From Theristus sp. LFF4_11 (taxonomy: Eukaryota > Nematoda > Chromadorea > Monhysterida > Xyalidae): a stretch of DNA of 64,000 nt. The notes under the pieces were generated by a model. The model ran no database searches, had not been told where the DNA came from, and saw only the letters and a program-made list of their open reading frames with translations. The position numbers and the translations under genes are program-made. Position 1 is the stretch's first letter. Every line of letters starts with the position of its first letter. The DNA lies in assembly GCA_030248135.1 (NCBI GenBank), contig JASANC010001197.1, positions 1-64,000 on the forward strand, given 5' to 3'. Of this stretch, positions 33,641 through 45,411 are shown piece after piece.

Positions 33641-36600
33641 ATCAATTTGAATGATAGACAGGGCGAGTGCCGTCCGTTACTCAGCTAAATATTTGAGTAA
33701 AGTGTGCAGGCCCGTTCGTACTGACGTATGCGAGTACGGCACGGTATGCGTTACCATAAAGTCACGTCACAGGGTTTGTGTTTCCGCATACTACCGTTCA
33801 TACAGACGCATGCATGTACGTCACGGCACGTTGCGTCCTCGTATACTACCGTCCATGGTGCAGTGCCTTTCACATGCGTCGACGTGCGTCAGCAAACGTC
33901 AGTACGAACCGGCTTCAAGGTGTAAACACGAATGGCGACTGACGCAACGACATGCAGCGTCCCGTGGTTACTCTGCTGAACGCGTAGCCCCGTTCATCGA
34001 CGCCGAGCAGGCGCGCACGGAACAGTCCGGTCGGCGGCAACAGCTGACTCTGCGGGGGGCACGTGAACGCTGCGATGTGCTCGTACGCGCACGACGATCG
34101 TTGCGTGACGTTCGACGAGCCGAACGAACTGGACGTCGCATCGGTCAGACTCGGCAGACTGTAGAGGACGCGTGTCGCAGCGGCTGCCCCCGACAGCGAA
34201 CTCAAGTGCGCCACCAGCTGCGGCGTCACCGTGCGCACTGCAACGCCGGCGATTCGTTGGTGCAACGTCAAACACTCAATCACGTTTTTGGGTAAATGTT
34301 TTAGAGGTGCCATCCAATGAAATCCTTGGCGAAATCGCAGACCGATTGGTGTTTCATAAGATGACAACAAAAGGCACAACATATGAACAGAATGTATTCG
34401 TCGTACACGTGTACATGCTTGGTATAACTTTTCAAAGGTGACTTATGGTTCTGTTCCAACTACATTCAAGCAATAAAACTGAATGTGCCAACCAATCCAA
34501 TTGCAATCTTCTCCAGCTGCAGTATCAATAGTGCGTTGCCACTGCTCTTAAAGGTTGTCAAATGTTCACCTGGCGGTGCGTTGAAGCCGAACGGCTGCGT
34601 GAATGGTTGATCGTTTAACGCGTCGATTGTGAACCCCTCGTAAAGGCTGATGTCCGAGCGAACGCGCACCGAAACGCGACACGCCCTCGAGCCGGCTGGG
34701 TCGACGCCGGTCGTCACGTTCACGCGCCAGAAACCCCAGAAGTCGGACGTGGCTGGAAACGTTTGTTCACCGTTTATTTGAATAGTTGCAGGACGAGCTG
34801 GCTGTTTCCACTGAGCGATCGATGTTGCACAGGTGACCACCAACTGTTTGTGGTGACGTGTGGCATGCGGTTGAGCACGTCCGGTATTGCCTGCTCCAAC
34901 AAGGCGGTGTCCGTCACGTTCAGCACGTTGTTTGCGTCGCCACTGATCTTCAGCAGTTCGCCGTAGTCGAACACGGTCGAGTTACCGTTGACACCCGGTA
35001 TTCCGACCGAAATGATCTCTGTGTTCAAACTGGCACGAATCACAGCCGCCACGGTCGCCGGGTCGCCACCACGCGTGTAACTGCAGACATTGTGCCACAT
35101 GAGCCAACAAGATCAGTGCTGCAACTGTTGTGCCATTGGTCACTGTGAGAGAACACTGCTGACCTGCCGTCACTGACGTATACGATGCTGTGACGCACGT
35201 TGGGACGCACGCCAAACGTTGCATCTGACAGGTAAACCTGCGCTTGCTGGAACGCACTGTAAGAAAATTCCACTTATAAAACAGTCCTCCGCCAAGTGCA
35301 GTTAAAAAAAGTTCAAAAACGATCGCAACGCGTTTGCACTCGCATTTCGGCGTTTGAGAGTCCCACGCTGTACGGGATCGCCTGGACAGCAGCGACGAAC
35401 GCAGCGTTCGTGGTGCACTGCGAGAAGGGCACCCTGGCGACGACGACGTCGTTGTAGACGATGATGCCTGCGCGCACTTGTGTCGGCGAGATCGTCAGCT
35501 TGCTCACAACGTCAATCACAAACTGCAACGTCTGCAACACACGTTCCCAGAGTTGGCTTCGATTCGTTTCGTTTTCACCGCTGATCCATTCACTATTGAA
35601 CGGTGTCTCATTTGTTTACCCTGTTATAGTTGGTGATCGGTGCAACGCTTTCGGAGCTGTCGATGATAAATAGCAGGTCAGTTTGAATTTCGCTCGCTGC
35701 AAAAATAGTAAGACCAACAGTAATAGTAAACAAACAAAAGACAAAGAAAAACAAAATGTAGTTGTTCAAACACTTTTTGTGTGATTACTGACCAATTGAT
35801 GACGCTCTGTTTTGTCCAACAATTGTTGTGTGTTGTGGATCAGAAAACAGTGAGTCTGGGGTGACTGGTGCGCCTGAAGCAAACACATGAGCATTGGAAA
35901 ATTTTGCATTTGAATTCAAAGAGAGGCAATTAGTGTATTTGTAAAAAAAATTTACGGTCTTTCACGCCCCATGTTATAAAAACTAAACCGAACAACACTC
36001 AAAGAAAATGAGAAAATGTCGCCATGTTTCCATTTGGGTATGCTGTTTTTGTTGCTTGGTTCTCATAAAAACACCACAAGATCTATGGCAAAAGGCTGAC
36101 AAGAGTCTAACGCGCTACCACCAGGCCACGCGGGTGACCATCGTTCATTATCATGCAAATAACTCAGTTCATCAATCTACTAAACTGATGAGCAAACGAC
36201 ACCACTGACCTTTCGGATCGTTCAGCGTCAGTCGTGCGTTCACTCCTTCGACGGCCACAGTGAACGCATCCGCGTGCGAGTCGATTGGCACGAGCACGCT
36301 GACTGCGTTCGTTGCCGTGCAGTCCAGGAAACCTTTCGTGTAGGCCAAGTTGCTGCCGTACAACGACAGTCCCCAGTTGAACAGGTACTGCAACCGAAGT
36401 TGAAAAGCAAAAACAAACATTCAAAGGTCGTTGATGTTTGAAACAAAAAAGATTTTTTTCAATTCGCAATAAAAGTGCGAGTGCACCTGTTGTAATGTGC
36501 TGAGTGTCGCTTGAGCAATCACCAGTTGTCCCGGGGCAAACTTGGCCAGGTTACGGTAGTCCTGCGGCACGCTGGACATTGCTGCGGTGGAGTTGATTTC

Positions 36601-39600
36601 GTAGAATATGTGCATCTGAACATGCAAGCACAAATTATGTTTTAAATTTTGCTACCGGCTCTGTTAAAAATTCTTTCAATAATTTTTTGTTCTTGATTCT
36701 TGTCCGAAAAATTGCGAGAACACAAGACACCTTTGCCCTCGTGCTTTCCAACTGCAGATACGGCGGGTGTGTGCCCAATTGGCCGGCTGAGTCACGATCG
36801 GTGAACAAGAACACGTAGCCGTGTGTGACGGTGTCCATGAGCTGCAGTGCCTCCCGTGTCGCATCGAACGATCTTCACAGTTAAAGTCAGTCTTTACTGC
36901 ACTCAACAGTATTAAAGCTACAGTGACACGCTGAAAGTCGAGTGGAGTCTGAGTCTGAGTTTGTGGTTGAGTGAGTCCGAGTCCGAATATCAAAAAATGA
37001 GTAACTGACCATCTCTAAACACAAAACCGCAAACAGCGAACTTCATGTATTGTATACGCTCGCAAAACACCGGGTCCCTTGTGGCTTTATAGCCCGGGGA
37101 TGGTTGATTTTGTGAGAATTTACTGCTTTTGTTCGCTGATGTTTTACCCAGACTATAAGATCTGTCTGTGGCAAAACACCTTCGGCAGTTCTGCCTGGTG
37201 TCCGTCGCACTGACGAGCCAGGGGACACCGCGGTATGCGTCTACCTGGCTAAACCGCAAACAGCGAACTTCATATATTGGACTAGGTAAATAATTTTTGT
37301 AGCGTGGAATCTTTTTTCAAAAAACCGTGAATCGATTTCAGTTTTCTACCTTGTCAGCGCGGTCGAATCGGACAGCAGTATTGTGTTTATTGATCGAATG
37401 GTGGCCGCAAACTGCAGTGCATCAGCGGTGTTCACTTCGCTGGCAACGTCTGCGAAAAATAGATCCTATCGGTCATTCTAGCTTCTTTATCCGTTCGGTT
37501 TTGGCCACTCACAAAAATATAGATACATGAACACTTTCCACAAGAATGATGCTGACTTTTTTCGTCGAATGTCACTAAAATGAACTGGCTGAACCAGCGG
37601 TCTGTCTGCGCCTTGACGGTGCGCAGCCAGAGGTCGATGTTTGCCTTCAGATAGAGGATCGTCGTTTTCATGCTCTGCGTCGTCTGCAACACGATCGCCA
37701 ATGGCCGGTTGGAAATGCCGAACTGAGGCAATGGATTCTTCGCTGCGCAGATTGCTGCAAAAAGTAAAAAAATTACAAGCATTTCACATGTACAATTTAG
37801 CAAAAAAAGACGCTAATTATTCGCAAGTTGTCTTTCAACAACACATCCAAACGTACAGACCTTGTTCACAATGGACGCCGGTGTAGGTGGCAGGGCAGTT
37901 GCACGTGAACAGTGGCGTCCAAGCGCCCCCGTGCTCGCACGTCGGTATTTCACAGCGCAGCCCTTCCCACAGCGGCTGGCAGTCGCATGCGCCCGTGGCA
38001 ACGCTTTAACAAATGACATTTTATGATTGCATTTGTACGTGTGTCTTACTGTGTTGCATCGATTGCCTTTAGCAAGCCAACACCAACTTGTAAGTCCCAT
38101 GTATCGAGCACTTCAAACGCGCATGCGCTGCATCGCCGCAGTACGTGACAGCCGCCCGTTGTAACGTGCCTGTTTCAAGTGTGTTCGCTACGCTTGTCTG
38201 GAATAAATCGTCACATTGGCTGCACACCATCTGAATGGTACAGTGTACAATGGTCAAAATACTGTAAGTGTGTCATTGGTTTTGTTTTTTTGAGCGTGGT
38301 ATTCAAGATTCTGTTCTGACAGTAACAGTACTCAGCAGATAAAGTCACTGAAAACTATTTTCAAACTTTTCCAAACATTTTATCGGTGGCTATCGGTGGC
38401 AGTCAAACAACATGGAGCGTTTAGTTTTCCAAGTTTAGCTACCATTTTTGGCAGCCAAACAAGATGAACCATTAAGTAAAATGTTTGGAAAAAAGTTTGG
38501 AAGCGGTTTTCAGTGAGTGGCGGCAAATAAAATCAGCAGCATATCTGCAATGACTTGTATCAACGGAAACAAAAACCATTTACCGAAACAACGAATGCTT
38601 GATAAGGATCGTTACAGTAGAACGCCTCTGTAGCGTAGTACTGAAACGCGCACTTATCACTCGATCGTGTGGTCAGCGTCGAGCTGAGCACGATGCTGGG
38701 TTGATCGAGAATGCTGGCTGTGGCGCCAGCCGCTTGCGCTACGCCACTGTTGCTCATCTCAGCCACCAAGTGCGACGACGAGCCTACAAGCACAACGTTG
38801 CAACATCAACCGCGATTAGCCAGTAAACCATGGACTGGCAGCAACGGATGCGCACGCATTGTAACACTGATTGTGAAGCAACCTTGCGGCGGCCTTGCGT
38901 ACAACGCGTCATTCGTAACATTGCTGGTGAACGCAGTCTGCAGCTCGTTGGTGCTCAGCTGGCGTGCGCGCATTGCGCATGGCATCGACTGGTCGCCGTT
39001 GCGAATGCTCGTTTCGAAATACGTCACTGGGCCAACAGCGGCCGCCGAGATGACGAAAAGCGTGAAGTCGCCGACGACCAGCGTGGCCGGCACTGCTTGG
39101 TTGCTCGGCCTTGCGGTCACTGTGGACACGGTGCTGTTGCCCGCTGCAACGTTCACATCTTGACGTTCGCTGATCCTCATTATTGTTGTTAATGAATGGG
39201 CACTCGCGCAAATATGTGGATAGTGCCAGGAGTTTGTCACAGAAAAAACATTTTCACTGAACCCAATAAAATGACGCACGTCCAACAGTTGTAATGACAA
39301 AGCTCGTGTATCCAGTGTCTGGGTACGCGCGCGTTGTGTCCGTGCTGAACTCCAAACATCGATCGAAGTCAGCCAGTTGTGTGCTGGCAAGTTGGTAGAA
39401 AGTTGGAACGTAGCCTAGTAAGACCTAAACAGAAAAACATAACATCACCGTTCAAATGCAATTCCTTGTTTTTAACCAATTTCTACGCTAGTGTTCCATT
39501 AGCATTACATACAAAACAAATTATTGCTACGTTATCTCAGACTGAGCGAGCTAAAGCAAGTCAGATTTCTGTTCTGGGAGTCTCTGAAACGAATCGAAAT

Positions 39601-42600
39601 GTGAGTGAACAAAATGGAAGCATGTTGACCATGTGGAGGTCAGTCTCTTGCACGCTGATCACATGGCCTTCAGTGAGTTGCGCCAGTTTCCAGTAGAGCG
39701 TGTAGGCGTCAGAGCCTGCGGTCGGCGTCACCGGCGCACACGGCGAGCCGGCGGTGGGCGGAGTGATCAGGAAGTGAAGCTGCAACACGCAACACACTGT
39801 GCGCTGGATGGGTGCGTGCATCGCGCCAATACGTCGATAACACCAATCGATTGTGGATCGTGGTAGTATACGGTCTACTTTATCACATACAATGTATCCA
39901 ACTAGCTGATTGGTTGGCGATCACGTGCGCAGGCATTACTGTGGGGACGGAGTTTGGTTTGCACCGAATGCGTGCATCACCTGACCACTAACCAATCAGC
40001 TAGTTGGACATGTTGTAGAGTTAGACTGTACACTACCAGTATGACTGAATGAGCAAATCACAAAAGGAAACTTTTTTTGGAATGAACACCTGAACGTTTG
40101 CTTTGTAGGCCAGGTCTGCGACGTCGTACATCAGGTCAGCATCCATGGCGGCGCTGTCCGTGAAGATGAACAACGGGGAACGGGGCAGCAGCTTCGGTGG
40201 GGCGGACGGCAACGGAGGGCACAGCTGTGGGTTGCCGTAGCATCGGTTTGTTATTGCTGCTGTGATCGCCTGCGCAAGTGTCACTCATGGACAGTTCAGA
40301 TTCAGACACTGCTGAGATAAAAGACAACAAGAATCCTACCATGATGACGCTGCCGTCTGCTTATTTTGGGAAAATCTTAATCGTCCCAAAATTATAATAC
40401 CAAGGTCGTAGGATTCTTGATGGTACGACTATATTCTCAGTTGAATATTTAACAAAATTCCATGGATTTTTCTTTCATAAGATGGCAACAACAAGGCTGC
40501 AGCGAATTGCCGCACGTTGAATTGAGAAAAATTAAAATTGAGATCGTCCAAACGGTACTGATCGGTTTGCACCAAAGCGACGTCGAAATACGCATTTCAG
40601 ATCAAAGACATCAAGTACTTGCAACACTGGCTGCTGGCAGAAATTGGTGGACGAAAGTCTGATCGTTGCGAGGGCCGAGAGAAACGCATCCGACGTCAGG
40701 AACTGCTGCGGCATCGCTTCGGAAACGTTCACTGGCTCTGAAAACTTTTAGATGCAGGTTCTCCACCACTGGATCAGGTTGACTTGAGTGCGCGTCCGCT
40801 ATATTTGTGATTGACACTGCGGTACACACTAAAAAATGTCCGAATTCGTGCCCGCTAACATGTCTCGCCGTGTGTCCACTAGCAGACACGAGTTCAGCAT
40901 GTGAAAGATCTCACTTCCGGGATCGCGTTGAGTGAACAGGAAATGCGTCAGTGAATAGTTGACATAGTAGTTAGGGTGATCGGCGTCCATCTGCTGCAGT
41001 GCTGTTTTCAATGCCGTGTACGCCTGGAAATAAAATTCAGTGCATCCGTGAACACTAGGAAAAAATAAAAATAGCATTGGTATAGAAAACAGACGCATGT
41101 ACCCGTCCAAGCTCAACGCCCATGCTGTTCGTTGACTGGAACACAACGCCGAACGAACGCTTAGCATCCTTGAAAGTGGTGCTGTTTGTTACACAGGAGG
41201 CTGCAAATGTTGACACATAAATGAATGTCAGTTTAAAAAAGCAAAAAAAAATGTGGTTTCAGCCACAAAACAGCTGACCGCTTTCGCAGTGCGCGCCAGA
41301 AAAGCCAGTCAAACACTGGCAAATCTCGGCCGTTTTGTTCCACGATCCAGCGTTTAGACAAATCGGGTATTGACAAATGTCGCCAGCAAACAGTGGCTGG
41401 CATCGACACGTGTGCGTTGCTGGATCGTATGAGCCGCCGTTCTGGCAATGCAGCGCTGGCACTTGGTCATGCTCGCAATACCCGGTGAGCACGCGTTGGA
41501 ACTGGCTGCTGCCGACAAAGAAACCGGTTAGCTGAAACACATGTTGAAGCTGAAGAAATCAAAATTATTGCGAGTAAAGTTGATGATAATTCAGTGTCAC
41601 ATGCATTTGTTTAGCCATTACAATCACCAGATTACAAGCAACATGGTCTTTTTGGTAAGCGGAGTCGACAGCAACCCAACCAAAACGTACAATGGCATGA
41701 AAAACGCCCTCTCCGGTGCAGGTGTACTGTCCAAAGAACCAATTGTAGTTGCAGTGTGCCCGGATTGCTCCTGTGGCGCTGTGCAGCGGTATGCCAGTGG
41801 ACGTCATCAGGCTCAACTGTGGCTCTGACGTCACGTAGCTGTGGTTGTTCACGTGCCCGACCAGGTAGAATGGAGTTCCTGGTTTTGAATTGGCGTTTCA
41901 GTTTATTCTTTGTCGCATATGAATTAAAGGATAAACGTAAACCTGCAATTCAGTGCGTGCTTTTGCTTGAATGACTTTAAGACGCTCATTAATAGTGCAA
42001 CGGTACGACAGAGCCAATCAATGGCGGACTGAACAACACGATGAATCCAGTGAAACCAACCGAATTTCATGATGGTCGTCTCTGCGTCCAGTGCCTCCAC
42101 GCGCGTGAATGCCAAATCCATATGCGTGTCGGACTGTGTGTAGACGCGCAGAGAGCACGCGGGCGCAGTGATCACCACGGTGCCCACTGTGATTGCGTAT
42201 TGGCCGGGTGTTGATGCCTGGTACGTCAGCAGAAGCAAACGACCCACTTGCACCTGAGAAGTTGGCGTCAACACGACGCCCGTGGGACTCGTGACCGTCA
42301 CCGCCAGTGTTGCTGCAGAGATACATTGTCCGTAGCCGTCATGGTCGACCAAGCACAATGAATCACACCCACTGTTTGCTCTCTTTTCCCACCTGAACTG
42401 GTCGCTGACACAGTGAATGTCGTCTCTTCAGGCGGACTGACGTAAAAGTGCGCTGTGAGTCCATTGCAGCTGTCTGCTTCGATTGTACTCACGAACGCAG
42501 CTTTGTATACGCTCACTAATAAATTGGCGACAGCCTAAAAAGCCTTGCAATGACGTTTTTGAAACCTTGAACATCGGAATAATAAAACACTGAACGCATG

Positions 42601-44087
42601 CTGACGACGTACGTCGATGTCTATAGTTAGCTAAAACACAAGTAGTCCTGATGTGATGTGCCATGTCGTATGCACGCGCACGTCAGTATGAACAGGTCTT
42701 AAAGCGCACAGTGCACTCACACTGCTCAAGTCCATCAGATTGGTGATGAAGTGATGGCCAAGCGAAAAGCGAGCGAGCTCGTCAAACACCAAACAGGTCG
42801 CGTTGTGCGGTTGCGTCGCGCAAAATCCGTTGTCGGATTCAAAGACATAAAACTGCAATGTGAACAAAACGTGCAAACTTGCAAACTTTCAGTGTTTTTA
42901 ATCGATACAACGTGTGTTGTCTGCAACACCAGTGCACACCTGAGTGCGGAAATTCGTGTGCAGGAATCGGATGCGCAACAGCTGTTTCGTGTCGTAGTCA
43001 CTGGTGGGTGCGTCCGTGAACACGAGCACGTGCGAGCGCGTGTGCACGCCCAGCGAGTAGGCCGCCTCGATGGCGTGCAGCGTCGGCTGCTCCTGCTGCT
43101 CGCTCACTTGCGTCTCAATCGCGCCGACCGCGTCCAGAAACTCGGATGCGTGCGGCCAGAACCACTTCTGCGAGCGGATTCGCATGTCGCTGCCTGCAAA
43201 CGAGAGATGGGAGTTATGAAACATTGGAAAAAATAGTCAGTGAGCACCTGTTCAGTTTTGATTGCAGACCAAGGTGGCACATGAATCCATTTACACCCAG
43301 ATTACACCCAATTCCAGAAAATTCAACCACAACAAAATAATTGAGCTGAAAATCACCATGCTGATTGTAGGTGGTCAAAATATACGAGTCAAAGTAATTT
43401 GGATCCTGCAGCGCGAACGTATTCAGCACTTGTCGGAGCCCGTCTCGTATGGCTGGTATACGTGCAGCCATGGAACTGCGTGTCAGCACCACCACCACCA
43501 ACGTGCGGGACGCCACTTCGAAACCAGCCGTCGTGTTGGGAGCGCACGAGCCTGCAGACGCAAGATGGACACCATAAAACAGTTTGATCAACGTGCGCGT
43601 GTGCTTTGAAAGATTGAAAACTCTATTGAAATGACCGATTGAACTTCAGCGGCACTGACTGGTTTCATGAGCACCGATGCAGCCAACCAGTGAACTGCGA
43701 ACGCATGTTCTGTTTCACTAACGTGCAGCGCAGTGCATCCCCTCGAATCCGGGCGCACAGTCGCATCCGGCGACATACTGCAGTTTAGTGCCGGCGTCAC
43801 TGCAGTTGTAGTACTCGCAGTAGCGGCCGGAGTAGTACGCGGGACAGTTGCAAATCGACGGCACACTTGGGTTGTCGCTGCCTTGGTTGATGCATTTGCC
43901 TGGGTTCCATTGCTCCGATGACTGCGCCGCTACACCGGAGTCAGATTTCGCTGTAAAGCGTGGCGTTGGTAAATTGTACTGGTCCGGTTCACGGATAATT
44001 TTTAACGAACATTTTTTACTCACATCTGACAGCTATTATCGACGGTGCCAGTGCTGCGAGTACAATCGCTGCTGTTACCGTGCGCAT
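31942..44087 (-). CDS. Large secreted modular protein with five EGF/VWA/beta-domain units
   Basis: One signal peptide at the 5' end (MRTVTAAIVLAALAPSIIA, start at 44087) and roughly 30 short exons on the minus strand, nearly all with clear GT-AG signals and matching phase, so this is read as one gene. The units are: EGF pair, VWA-like domain, then a beta-sandwich region (listed separately). The frame ends VNLPGYTRRKIAQQT and TGA at 31942. No membrane segment is seen, so secretion into body fluid or matrix is likely. Large VWA/EGF proteins of this plan are known in nematodes (C. elegans IRG-7, linked to immunity, is one candidate relative); that comparison is from memory and untested. The junction near 34820 could not be phased. 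The main alternative is two adjacent genes, but no second signal peptide was found. Confidence 0.75.
33705..33915. repeat. CG-rich inverted-repeat element in a VWA/EGF intron
   Basis: CCGTTCGTACTGACG near 33713 and CGTCAGTACGAACCGG near 33897 are inverted. The interior is rich in ACGTCAC, GCATGCATG and TATACTACCG repeats. A related stretch (CGACGTACGTCGATG to CGTCAGTATGAACAGG) lies near 42605-42690. Confidence 0.6.
33985..35701 (-). other. VWA/EGF gene, unit 4
   Basis: The VWA domain begins LLFIIDSSESVAPI (about 35618-35701), the only one with an intact D-x-S-x-S metal site. It continues VRAGIIVYNDVVVARVPF and VRHSIVYVSDGR, then EIISVGIPGVNG, the classic order of VWA strands. A beta-rich region follows (FWGFWRVNVTTGVDPAGSRA; CLTLHQRIAGVAVRTVT). 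This unit has no EGF of its own in front. Confidence 0.75.
35784..38257 (-). other. VWA/EGF gene, unit 3
   Basis: A Cys-containing exon (MVCSQCDDLF, CSIHG) is followed by EGF (CDCQPLWEGLRC, CNCPATYTGVHC at about 37860-38010), a VWA-like domain whose first strand reads LAIVLQTTQSMKT (metal Asp replaced by Gln) with YVFLFTDRDSAG later, and a beta-rich region (YLFNWGLSLYGSN, AVSVLVPIDSHADAFTV). Confidence 0.7.
38560..41540 (-). other. VWA/EGF gene, unit 2
   Basis: An EGF pair (about 41274-41536: CRCQPLFAGDIC, CQCLTGFSGAHC) is followed by a VWA-like domain starting FGVVFQSTNSMGVE (metal Asp replaced by Gln) with PLFIFTDSAAMDADLMYD later, and a beta-rich region (TLVVGDFTLFVISAAAVG, CFTISVTMRAHPL). 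A family B MITE sits in the intron at 39868-40035. Confidence 0.75.
39868..40035. mobile_element. MITE, family B, copy 3
   Basis: Inverted arms CTAGCTGATTGGTTGG and CCAATCAGCTAGTTGG with outer GTAGAGTTAGACTGTAC. The inner GGACGGAGTTTGGTTTGCAC matches the copy near 17300. It lies in a VWA/EGF intron. Confidence 0.75.
41640..44087 (-). other. VWA/EGF gene, unit 1 (N-terminal)
   Basis: The signal peptide exon (44024-44087) is followed by an EGF pair (43723-43950: CNCPAYYSGRYC, CDCAPGFEGMHC), a VWA-like domain starting TLVVVVLTRSSMAA (metal Asp replaced by Thr) with SHVLVFTDAPTSDYDT later, and a beta-rich region (LAVTVTSPTGVVL, QYAITVGTVVITAPAC, then PFYLVGHVNNHSYVT). Confidence 0.8.
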
Positions 44088-45411
44088 TATTTTCTTTTTA
44101 TGATTTTAAAACATTAAAAACTACAGTACGGCTTTAATTTCTTTACTGTTTGAACGATGAATGACCGAGGATCCAAAATTATATATTTGCGTTCGCGGTT
44201 TATTATTTAAAGTTACAAAAAAATCCCACCCGTCGGTGAGAAGCTTGAAGAACACGTAATACAAAGGTGTCGATGTAAGAATGCAGCAGAACGCGGTTGA
44301 CCTACTTATAAGTCATGTCTTTGTTAGCTAACACCATGCGGGGGCTAACTGTTGTTGTGACCATAAAAACGATAAAACGCTGATAACACACTGACCAATG
44401 GACACTGTCTGATGATTGTTCTGAGAAGAGAACGCGAATTGTACATAGTCTCTTTTACATTTCTGTGTTCTTTCTTCGTTTTCGGTTTTACGTTCAATTT
44501 ATTAGCGTGGCGTGGCGTCACAATGCAAAGGCTCCTTGTTATTTTCAAAAAGAAAGGGCTTTAAGCAAACAAATATTATTTCAACCAAACCTCTCAAACA
44601 TTTCAATGTGGTCTTTGCGGTTTGAAAACATGATTACCAGACAAGCGAAGAGGAACACGAACTCCACCATGCACTTAATTTTGCCTCACAGTTTTATCAG
44701 TGTTACCACGTGAGTGATGTTTATCTTCGTTTGACGTTTATTTCTGTCATTGACCATGCCTTAGTGCAATTCATGCTTGTTGATAACCGGATGTAGCTTA
44801 AAACATAAAACTTGAATATCAAACAACACAAAGCACTTCAATTGAATGTAAATTACCACAAGCAGCGTCGTCTGGGTGAAACGAAAAGCAGTTTTTGTTT
44901 TGACATCGTTCAACCAACGCGAATTGATCAACACCGTTTCCCTTCTGATCAGTCGCCTTTTGAATTTACGGACGCATCACTGCATTCACTACTCAGTACT
45001 TTTAAACCTCAAATTTACTCAAATGCCTTTTTTAATAACAGCACATCGCAAGGTCGAAACAGTCTCACGCAGCATGATGCCATGACCAGGCTCTCATTTT
45101 CAATACTCACACACGCTGCAAAATATTCAACCAGTAAGAAATAGGGCGCAGGACGAACTCATCAGGTGTGGTCATAGCAACAAAGTGACTCCATGGTTTA
45201 ATTTCGCTCACGCGAGAGCATTTATGTATGTTTCAGTTTATCGATCAGAGTTATAAAAAGTACATATAGGTTGACTCTACCAGGCAGCCTAATTGTGGTT
45301 TCAGACAAAAAATATCGTTCAATTACACTGTTCAAAAAAAATTTACGCTATTTAATTTTTTGCTTTCAACGGTATCGGTTTTTCCTGTGGACTAAATTTT
45401 CAAATGGTGAA
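44088..45411. other. Divergent intergenic region between the VWA/EGF and LGIC genes
   Basis: The two genes start 1.3 kb apart and are transcribed away from each other. AT-rich; no exon with good splice signals was recognised. Confidence 0.4.

Noticed and set aside
42751..43236. 161-codon plus-strand frame
   Set aside because: Opposite strand of VWA exons of the large secreted protein.
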